Part shown: in pieces, positions 7,193 to 13,084 of the stretch
Position numbering within the stretch: position 1 is the first letter of the stretch
Layout: every line of letters starts with the position of its first letter
Source of the DNA: an uncultured beta proteobacterium
GTDB lineage: Bacteria > Pseudomonadota > Gammaproteobacteria > Burkholderiales > SG8-39
Length of the DNA stretch: 13,084 bases
Reading direction: 5' to 3'
Assembly (NCBI GenBank): GCA_902826155.1
Contig: CADEDU010000111.1
Location: 1-13,084 of the forward strand
Position numbers and translations under genes: made by a program
Notes under the pieces: generated by a model
What the model was told of the DNA's origin: nothing
What the model saw: only the letters and a program-made list of their open reading frames with translations
Databases searched by the model: none

Positions 7193-9484
7193 ATGACGGC
7201 CTTCGGCTCGTTGCTGAGTGGCGCTGCGCATGCGCTGCCGGCCGTGCTGCGCTGGCTCATCGTGCTGCTGGCGAGCTATCTGGTGCTGTTCCATCTCTAC
7301 ATCGGCGTCTATGGGCCGCCGACCAACGTCGTCTATCTGTCGGTGCACCTGTGCCTGGCGCTGGCGCTGCTGTTCCTGTTCTTCCCGCTGGGCCGGCGCT
7401 GGGACGAACCGCTGAACGCCCGGAGCACCATCGACTTGCTGCTGGTGGCCGCGAGCCTGGGGATCCTCGGCTACTTTCTCGCCTCGATCGAGACCTGGCA
7501 GCAGCGCATCGTCGACATGCGCCCGGTCGACTCGATCGCCGCGTTGGTGCTGATCGTGATCGTCGTCGAGGCGGTGCGGCGTACCGTGGGCTGGGCGCTG
7601 ATCGTGCTGGCGGCCATCTTCGTCGTGCACGCGCTGTTCGCTGATCGCTTTCCGGGCGTGCTCTATGGTCCGCCGGTGAGCGTCGAGACGCTCTTGCAGA
7701 CGATCTTCATCGGCGACGGCGGCATCTTCGGCATTCCGGTGCTGGTGATGGCGCAGTACGTGGTGCTGTTCCTGCTGTTCGGCCGGCTGCTGCAGGCCAC
7801 CGGCGCCGGTGCGTTCTTCACGCGACTCGCGTTTGCGGTGTTCGGCCATCGTATCGGCGGGCCGGCCAAGGCAGCCGTGGTGTCGTCAGGCCTGTTCGGC
7901 ACGGTGTCGGGCAGTGGCGTCTCCAACGTGCTCACCACCGGCGCCTTCACGATTCCGATGATGAAGCAGCTCGGCTATCGCGCTCCGTTTGCCGGCGGTG
8001 TGGAATCGGCGGCGGCAGTGGGCGGGGCGATCATGCCGCCGGTGATGGGTGCGGTGGCGTTCATGATGGCCGAGTTCATGGGCGTGTCGTACGCCGCGAT
8101 CGCGCTGGCCGCGATCATTCCGGCGCTGCTCTACTACTTCGCGATCTACTGCACCGTCCATCTGGAAGCGAAGAAGCTGCGCCTGCCTACGCTCGATCGT
8201 GCCGACTTGCCCCGGCTCGGGCCGCTGCTCGCGCGCCAGGGCTACCTCGCGCTGCCGCTCGCGATGATCATCGTGCTGCTCATGGTGGGCTACTCGATCG
8301 TGCTGGTGGCGCTGGTGACGAGCCTGGGCACGATCCTGGTGTCGTTCATCCGGCCGCAGACGCGCATCTCGCCGGCGCGGCTGGCCGAGTCGATCGAAGC
8401 CACCGCTCGCGCCACCACCAGCCTGTCGGCCACCTGCGCGTGCGCCGGGATCATCATCGGCGCCATCTTCGCCACTGGCCTGTCGTTCCAGGTGTCGCAG
8501 ATGGTTATCGGCATCGCCGCGGGCAAGCTGTGGCTACTGATCGTAGTGTCCGCGTTGATCGCGCTGGTGCTGGGCACCGGACTCACCGCGTCGGCCGTGT
8601 ACATCACGATGGTAGCCACCGTGATCCCGATTCTGAAGGCTGCCGGCGTCGACGACATGGGCGCGCACATGTTCGCGTTCTACTACGGGGTCGTGTCGGA
8701 CATCACACCGCCGACCGCGCTCGCCGCCGTGGCCGCTGCGGGCATTGCACGCTCCAATCCGTTCACCACCATGCTCGCGGCTTCGCGCATCGGCATCGCC
8801 GCGTTCATCGTGCCGTTCACGTTCGTGTATTCGCCTGCGCTGCTGATGAAGGGCGACGCGTTCACGATCGTGCTGGCCACGCTGACCGCGGCGCTCGGAC
8901 TGTTCGCCATGGCCGTGGCGCTCGCCGGCTATCTGAACCGGCCGCTCGGCGGCGTGCGGCGCACACTGTTCCTCGCCGCGGCGCTGTGTCTGATCATGGG
9001 CGGTGGATGGATCGATCTCGTCGGCTTCGCGCTGTTCGTCGCGGCATGGTTCGCGGACAGAGTCGCCGATGAAAGCAAGCGCCAGACTGCGCGGCCGGAA
9101 TCGCTCGAGCCGGCGCCACGCTCAGCAATTGCTCGCTGGCTGGAGCGTCGCGCAAGCAAAGAGGCCGAGCAGGCCGGCAGCGAACTGGGGCGCGCCGACA
9201 CCGACCATCGAGCCACCGATCTCGATGGACTGAAGCGCGCGCTGCAGCAGGACGACGCAGAGTCCGGTGCGATCGATTTCGCCCGCTGGCAAGCGTGGGC
9301 GGTGATCGGTGTGGTGGTCGTCGCACTCGGCGCGATGGGTGGCCGCAACCTGCATGCGACCGCGCCGCTCGTCTGGTTGGGTGGACTGGCGGTGACGACC
9401 TGCGTGCTGGCATTCGGGCTCGCCTGGGCGCTGCGGCCGGTGCTGCGGCACGCGAAACCAGTGAACACAGCGTTGCAGGTGTGA
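7193..9484 (+). CDS. TRAP transporter fused permease (DctQ-DctM fusion) with C-terminal extension
   Basis: The inner-membrane component of the TRAP-TAXI importer, combining the small four-helix DctQ part (about residues 15-150) with the large DctM part. The core DctM signature is clear at about residues 234-262: GLFGTVSGSGVSNVLTTG, then FTIPMMKQLGYRAPFAGGVE and GGAIMPPVMG. A second pseudo-repeat, IVVSALIALVLGTGLTASAVYI with SDITPPTAL, occupies about 445-515. Members are usually 600-700 residues long; this one has 763. The excess is C-terminal: a charged, Ala/Arg/Glu-rich stretch of about 75 residues (roughly 625-700) followed by two more predicted membrane segments (about 702-718 and 724-750). 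The ATG at 7193 lacks an obvious ribosome binding site. The preceding TAXI receptor supplies the missing third component, so the system is complete. Confidence 0.92.
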   Translation: MTAFGSLLSGAAHALPAVLRWLIVLLASYLVLFHLYIGVYGPPTNVVYLSVHLCLALALLFLFFPLGRRWDEPLNARSTIDLLLVAASLGILGYFLASIETWQQRIVDMRPVDSIAALVLIVIVVEAVRRTVGWALIVLAAIFVVHALFADRFPGVLYGPPVSVETLLQTIFIGDGGIFGIPVLVMAQYVVLFLLFGRLLQATGAGAFFTRLAFAVFGHRIGGPAKAAVVSSGLFGTVSGSGVSNVLTTGAFTIPMMKQLGYRAPFAGGVESAAAVGGAIMPPVMGAVAFMMAEFMGVSYAAIALAAIIPALLYYFAIYCTVHLEAKKLRLPTLDRADLPRLGPLLARQGYLALPLAMIIVLLMVGYSIVLVALVTSLGTILVSFIRPQTRISPARLAESIEATARATTSLSATCACAGIIIGAIFATGLSFQVSQMVIGIAAGKLWLLIVVSALIALVLGTGLTASAVYITMVATVIPILKAAGVDDMGAHMFAFYYGVVSDITPPTALAAVAAAGIARSNPFTTMLAASRIGIAAFIVPFTFVYSPALLMKGDAFTIVLATLTAALGLFAMAVALAGYLNRPLGGVRRTLFLAAALCLIMGGGWIDLVGFALFVAAWFADRVADESKRQTARPESLEPAPRSAIARWLERRASKEAEQAGSELGRADTDHRATDLDGLKRALQQDDAESGAIDFARWQAWAVIGVVVVALGAMGGRNLHATAPLVWLGGLAVTTCVLAFGLAWALRPVLRHAKPVNTALQV

Positions 9485-9525
9485 GCCGGTATGACCTGCC
9501 AGCATCGATTGCCGTGGTGCATGGC

Positions 9526-9531
9526 TATACT
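9526..9531 (+). promoter_or_regulatory. Possible -10 element (TATACT) upstream of the PhyH-like gene
   Basis: TATACT in the 83-base gap after the permease gene matches the sigma-70 -10 consensus at five of six positions and lies 36 bases before the ATG at 9568. No good -35 box stands 16-18 bases upstream; the TTGCCG at 9509-9514 is only 11 bases away. It could be an internal promoter for the catabolic half of the cluster. An AGAGG ribosome binding site follows at 9557-9561. Confidence 0.35.
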
Positions 9532-9567
9532 GCCTCGTCATCGCCGCTCCTCGATCAGAGGTAACGA

Positions 9568-10413
9568 ATGCCCAAGGTCCTTACTGCCGCGCAGGTTCAG
9601 CATTACCAGAAACACGGCTACCACTTTCCGGTGCCGATTCTTTCGCCCGCCGAGACCGCCGAATACCGGCGCAAGCTCGAAGACTACGAAGGGCGCACGG
9701 GTGGGCCGATCAAAGGTGCCTACCGGCACAAGGCGCATCTGATCTTTCCCTGGCTGAACGATCTGATCCGGCATCCCAGGATTCTCGATGTCGCCGAGGA
9801 CATTCTCGGGCCCGATCTGCTGTGCTGGAGCACGAACTTCTTCATCAAGGAGCCCGCCACCAAGGCGTTCGTGTCGTGGCACCAGGACGCCACCTACTGG
9901 GGCCTGAGCTCACCCGACGTGCTCACGGTCTGGCTGGGGCTATCCGAGAGCAGCCTGCAAAGCGGCTGCATGAAATTCATTCCGGGCACGCATGCGCAGG
10001 AGGTCGTGCCGCATCGCGACACCTTCGCCGCGGACAATCTGCTCACGCGCGGGCAGGAGCTTGCGGTCGAGGTGGACGAGTCGCAAGCGGTCGACGTGAT
10101 CATGGCGCCGGGCGAGGCGTCGCTGCACCACGTGCGCCTGTTTCACGGCTCGGAGCCCAACAAGTCGAACGATCGGCGCATCGGTTTCGCGATCCGCTAC
10201 ATCCCGACCACCGTCCGCCAGATCGCGGGCGAGCGCGACAGCGCAACGCTGGTTCGCGGCACCGACGCGTTCGGGCATTTCGAGCACGAGCCGCGTCCGC
10301 GAAGCGAGTTCGATCCGCAGATGGTGGCGTATCACGCCGGCATCACCGGTCGGCAGGCCAAGATCCTGTATCGCGGCACGGCGGTGCAAAGCTTCGGGGC
10401 GCCAAGCGCGTAG
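9568..10413 (+). CDS. Phytanoyl-CoA dioxygenase (PhyH) family Fe(II)/2-oxoglutarate oxygenase
   Basis: A probable cytoplasmic non-haem iron enzyme that hydroxylates a substrate while decarboxylating 2-oxoglutarate. The 281-residue protein has the full facial triad: His105 and Asp107 in SWHQDATYW, and the distal His193 in LFHGSEPNKSNDRRIG, whose arginines (203-204) are placed to bind the 2-oxoglutarate carboxylate. SGCMKFIPGTH near residue 132 is the usual jelly-roll strand of the family. The start has AGAGG 6 bases upstream. PhyH relatives act on acyl-CoAs, free acids, ectoine, phosphonates and many secondary metabolites, so the substrate is open. In this setting it could hydroxylate the imported acid or its CoA ester before ring or chain breakdown, but that is inference from neighbours. 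Confidence 0.9.
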   Translation: MPKVLTAAQVQHYQKHGYHFPVPILSPAETAEYRRKLEDYEGRTGGPIKGAYRHKAHLIFPWLNDLIRHPRILDVAEDILGPDLLCWSTNFFIKEPATKAFVSWHQDATYWGLSSPDVLTVWLGLSESSLQSGCMKFIPGTHAQEVVPHRDTFAADNLLTRGQELAVEVDESQAVDVIMAPGEASLHHVRLFHGSEPNKSNDRRIGFAIRYIPTTVRQIAGERDSATLVRGTDAFGHFEHEPRPRSEFDPQMVAYHAGITGRQAKILYRGTAVQSFGAPSA

Positions 10414-10459
10414 ATTCCGACTTGCGGTCAACGAACCATAGGAAGATGGAGTTGCAGGC

Positions 10460-11326
10460 ATGAGCACGTACGACGTACTGGCGATCGACGCGGTGGTGAA
10501 CATCTGGACCAAGGAATCGCTCGCCATCCGGCCCAATCGCGATGCGTTCTTCGGCGGCAAGATGAAGGTGAAGAACGAAACGCTCGCGGGCATCACGCTG
10601 GAGGAGATGCTCGCGCGCATGGATCGGGCCGGCATCGAGAAAGCGTTCCTGATCGCCACCAAGGTCGGGCCGCTCGGGCCGCGCGCGTGCTATCACCTGC
10701 CGTATTCGATGATCGCCGAGGCGGTCAATCGCTATCCGAACCGTTTCTACGGACTGGCCGGACTCGACCCCACCGAAGGCATGAAGGGTGTGCGCGAGCT
10801 GGAGCGTTCGGTGCGCGAGTACGGATTCATCGGTGCGCACTTTTATCCGCACTGGTTCGAGCTCGCGCCCGATCACGCCAAGTGGTATCCGTTCTACGCC
10901 AAGTGCGTCGAGCTCGACATCCCGGTGCAGTTCCAGGTCGGACAGTCGATGATCTACGACCCGGAATACCGGCTGAAGAGCGTCGGCCGGCCGATCTCGG
11001 TCGATGCAGTGGCATGCGATTTCCCGGAGCTGAAGCTGATCGGCATTCACGTCGGCATTCCCTGGACCGACGAGATGATCGCGATGGCCTGGAAGCATCC
11101 GAACGTGTACATCGGCTGCGACGCGCACAGCCCGAAGTACTGGCCGCAATCGTTCGTGCATTACATCAACACGTTCGGGCAAGACAAAGTCATATTCGGC
11201 ACTGACTTCCCGGTGCTCGATTTCGAGCGCACGCGCGCGGAGATCGAGGCACTCAACCTGCGGCCCGAGGCGCGGCGCAAGCTGTTCCGGACCAATGCCG
11301 AGCGCATCTACAAGCTGGCGCGTTGA
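10460..11326 (+). CDS. Amidohydrolase-family protein (ACMSD-like TIM barrel) lacking the HxH motif
   Basis: A 288-residue amidohydrolase-related protein resembling the ACMSD / 2,3-dihydroxybenzoate decarboxylase branch. These are metal-dependent decarboxylases or hydrolases of small aromatic or dicarboxylic acids. Barrel elements visible are IEKAFLIAT, RFYGLAGLDP, FIGAHFYPHWF, LKLIGIHVGIPW with His197, NVYIGCDAHSPKYW and KVIFGTDFP with Asp249 at the usual catalytic position. The first strand, where the family has DxHxH, reads D10-A-V12-V-N14, so both metal-binding histidines are replaced. The frame and start are sound: TGGAG at 10447-10451 lies 8 bases before the ATG. The protein may use a different metal arrangement, no metal, or have a different role (for example hydrolase or lactonase). 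It lies 46 bases after the PhyH gene and 56 bases before the UbiD gene. Confidence 0.85.
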   Translation: MSTYDVLAIDAVVNIWTKESLAIRPNRDAFFGGKMKVKNETLAGITLEEMLARMDRAGIEKAFLIATKVGPLGPRACYHLPYSMIAEAVNRYPNRFYGLAGLDPTEGMKGVRELERSVREYGFIGAHFYPHWFELAPDHAKWYPFYAKCVELDIPVQFQVGQSMIYDPEYRLKSVGRPISVDAVACDFPELKLIGIHVGIPWTDEMIAMAWKHPNVYIGCDAHSPKYWPQSFVHYINTFGQDKVIFGTDFPVLDFERTRAEIEALNLRPEARRKLFRTNAERIYKLAR

Positions 11327-11382
11327 AGCGGGGATGTCCTGGATGTTCCGGTCGATTGCCGTGAGTGGTTCATGAGTGCGCC

Positions 11383-12846
11383 ATGAGCGGGTCGGATCAG
11401 CCGGTGTCGATCTTTCGGGACCTGCGCGAGTTTCTCGCCACGCTCGATGCCGAGCGGCAGCTGCTCACTATCGCTGATGAAGTGTTGCCCGAGCCCGATC
11501 TGGCGGCAGCCGCGCGCGCGCTGAGCAATCTTGGCGAAGACACGCCGGCGCTGCAGTTCACCAACGTCAAGGGCATGCCGGGGGCTCGCATCGTGATTAA
11601 CGTGCACGGCTCCTGGCCGAATCACGCGCTGATGCTCGGCATGGCCAAGCGCACGCCGGTCAAGGAACAGTTCTTCGAGCTGGCGCGGCGCTGGGCGAAA
11701 TTTCCGGTTGCCGTGGAGCGGGGCACGCATCCGCCGTTCGAGCAGGTCGTGGTCGAGCGTGACATCAACCTGTTCGAGCTGCTGCCGCTGTTCCGGCTCA
11801 ACCAGTTCGACGGCGGGTTTTACATCGACAAGGCTTGCGTGGTGACGCGCGATCCCGACGATCCGCAGCACTTCGGCAAGCAGAACGTGGGTATCTACCG
11901 GCTGCAGGTGAAGGGGCGCAATCGCCTGGGCGTGCAGCCGGTGCCGCATCACGACATGGGCCGGCATCTGCGCGCGGCCGAGGAACGCGGCGAGAACCTG
12001 CCGGTGGCGATCGCGGTGGGCTGCGATCCGCTGATCACGATGATGGCCGCCACGGCACTCGAGTACGACCAGTCGGAATACGAGATGGCGGGTGCGCTGC
12101 AGCAGGCTCCGTATCGCGTGGCCGCGTCGCGTCTGCATGGGCTGGATGTGCCCTGGGGCGCCGAGTACGTGCTCGAAGGCGAGGTGCTGTGTGGTGTGCG
12201 CGAACCCGAGGGCCCGTTCGGAGAATTCACCGGCCACTATTCAGGCGGACGCTCGCAGCCGGTGATCGAAATCAAGCGTGTTGCGCATCGGCGCGCGCCG
12301 ATCTTCGAGACGCTCTATCTGGGCATGCCGTGGACCGAGCTGGACTACATGATCGGCCTGGCGACCTGCGTACCGATCCATGCCGATCTCAAACAGGCCT
12401 TCCCCAACGAGATCGCCGCTGTGAACGCGATGTACACGCACGGCCTGGTGACGATCATCGCCACCAGGCAGCGCTATGGCGGCTTCGCCAAAGCGGTCGG
12501 GATGCGCGCGATGAGCACGCCGCACGGCCTGGGTTACTGCAAGGTGGTGATCCTGGTCGATGCCGAGGTCGATCCGTTCAACCTGCCGCAGGTGATGTGG
12601 GCGGTGTCGACCAAGGTGCAGCCGCAGCGCGACGTGACGATCATCCCCGGCCTGAGCGTGGTGCCGCTCGACCCAGGCTCGCAGCCCGCGGGCATGACCG
12701 ACAAGATGATCATCGACGCCACCACGCCGATCGCCCCGGACGTGCGCGGGCACTATCACCAGCCGCTCGAGGCACCGATCGGTACGAAGCAATGGGAGCA
12801 GCGGCTGGCGCAGCTGCTGCAAGCGATGAACGCGAAGGCGACCTAG
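11383..12846 (+). CDS. UbiD-family decarboxylase (hydroxyarylic acid decarboxylase subunit C type)
   Basis: A cytoplasmic prenylated-FMN-dependent non-oxidative decarboxylase of aromatic or alpha,beta-unsaturated acids. The 487-residue protein carries the UbiD signature residues: Asn168 and Arg173 in QNVGIYRLQV, a metal-site Glu234 in SEYEMAGAL, and Glu276 and Glu281 in EGPFGEFTGHY, the catalytic Glu-Arg-Glu set known from Fdc1 and UbiD. The ATG at 11383 gives the usual family opening (SIFRDLREFLATLD); a GTG at 11365 would add six residues, and neither has a strong ribosome binding site. Because the small subunit D gene follows by 11 bases, the VdcC/BsdC/ShdC group (vanillate or 4-hydroxybenzoate decarboxylases) is a better match than ubiquinone-synthesis UbiD. 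Substrate is not determinable. The prenyl-FMN maker (UbiX/VdcB type) is not in the window. Confidence 0.92.
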   Translation: MSGSDQPVSIFRDLREFLATLDAERQLLTIADEVLPEPDLAAAARALSNLGEDTPALQFTNVKGMPGARIVINVHGSWPNHALMLGMAKRTPVKEQFFELARRWAKFPVAVERGTHPPFEQVVVERDINLFELLPLFRLNQFDGGFYIDKACVVTRDPDDPQHFGKQNVGIYRLQVKGRNRLGVQPVPHHDMGRHLRAAEERGENLPVAIAVGCDPLITMMAATALEYDQSEYEMAGALQQAPYRVAASRLHGLDVPWGAEYVLEGEVLCGVREPEGPFGEFTGHYSGGRSQPVIEIKRVAHRRAPIFETLYLGMPWTELDYMIGLATCVPIHADLKQAFPNEIAAVNAMYTHGLVTIIATRQRYGGFAKAVGMRAMSTPHGLGYCKVVILVDAEVDPFNLPQVMWAVSTKVQPQRDVTIIPGLSVVPLDPGSQPAGMTDKMIIDATTPIAPDVRGHYHQPLEAPIGTKQWEQRLAQLLQAMNAKAT

Positions 12847-12857
12847 GATACGAAGCG

Positions 12858-13079
12858 ATGAGCATGCAGTGTCCGCGCTGCAATCACGGCGAAGCCGATC
12901 GGGTGGCGGCAGCACCGGGCGCGTGGGAGGTCTATCTGTGCGCGCGGTGCTTCTACACCTGGCGGACCAGCGAGCCGGAAGCCATGCTGAGCCACGAGCG
13001 CTACGACGCGCGCTTTCGTTTGAGTGCCGAGCAGCTCGCGCGCTTCGCGGTGTTTCCCGGTATCCCGCGGCGTCGCTGA
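12858..13079 (+). CDS. Hydroxyarylic acid decarboxylase small subunit D (VdcD/BsdD/ShdD type)
   Basis: A 73-residue protein that accompanies UbiD-type vanillate/4-hydroxybenzoate decarboxylases. It has two CxxC pairs, CPRC at residues 4-7 and CARC at 28-31, suggesting a zinc knuckle, followed by the family's diagnostic FYTWRTSEPE, SHERYDARFRLS and a C-terminal FPGIP. Length and motif order match the known D subunits (about 75 residues). The ATG at 12858 is preceded by AGGA at 12845-12848, which overlaps the stop of the UbiD gene; a second ATG at 12864 is too far from it. The exact role of subunit D is not well established; it is needed for full activity or stability in some systems. Its presence makes a non-oxidative hydroxyaryl decarboxylase the best reading of the pair. 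Confidence 0.88.
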   Translation: MSMQCPRCNHGEADRVAAAPGAWEVYLCARCFYTWRTSEPEAMLSHERYDARFRLSAEQLARFAVFPGIPRRR

Positions 13080-13084
13080 GCCGG

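Noticed and set aside
7088..7849. A minus-strand frame opposite the start of the TRAP permease
   Set aside because: The product is a low-complexity Gln/His/Arg/Glu-rich sequence, while the plus strand encodes clean membrane helices of a known family.
9509..9531. TTGCCG and TATACT as a complete sigma-70 promoter
   Set aside because: The spacing is 11 bases instead of 16-18; only the -10-like box was kept, with low confidence.

Overview
The window is a gene-dense, GC-rich stretch with every recognised gene on the + strand and no gap longer than about 100 bases. It looks like chromosomal DNA of a betaproteobacterium, probably order Burkholderiales. The reasons are the high GC, a Bug/TctC-type periplasmic receptor (a family hugely expanded in that order), a TRAP-TAXI transporter, and a class 2 (quinone-type) dihydroorotate dehydrogenase typical of Proteobacteria. 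The taxonomic call is inference. No RNA genes, mobile elements, CRISPR arrays or large repeats were seen.

Region 1 (1-3576) is a pyrimidine/orotate block: the 3' part of pyrK (cut by the window edge), a class 1B dihydroorotate dehydrogenase catalytic subunit (pyrDB), orotate phosphoribosyltransferase (pyrE), and a second, class 2 dihydroorotate dehydrogenase (pyrD). The pyrK/pyrDB and pyrE/pyrD pairs overlap by 7 and 4 bases. The block therefore carries both an NAD+-linked and a quinone-linked enzyme for the same reaction, next to the enzyme that consumes the orotate.

Region 2 (3606-9484) holds transport and activation genes: an orphan Bug/TctC periplasmic binding protein, an AMP-forming acyl-CoA synthetase, a TAXI-type periplasmic binding protein, and a fused DctQ-DctM TRAP permease with an unusual C-terminal extension. 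These would import and activate a small carboxylic acid.

Region 3 (9568-13079) holds catabolic enzymes: a phytanoyl-CoA dioxygenase (PhyH)-like Fe(II)/2-oxoglutarate oxygenase, an ACMSD-like amidohydrolase that has lost its usual HxH metal ligands, a UbiD-family decarboxylase with its catalytic residues intact, and the small CxxC-CxxC subunit D that accompanies UbiD-type hydroxyarylic acid decarboxylases. No UbiX-type flavin prenyltransferase, which would make the UbiD cofactor, lies inside the window.

Regions 2 and 3 together read as an uptake-and-breakdown module for an unidentified, probably aromatic or unsaturated, carboxylic acid. The substrate cannot be read from the sequence. The most interesting points are the double dihydroorotate dehydrogenase arrangement, the amidohydrolase without HxH, and the unfamiliar combination of enzymes in the putative catabolic module.
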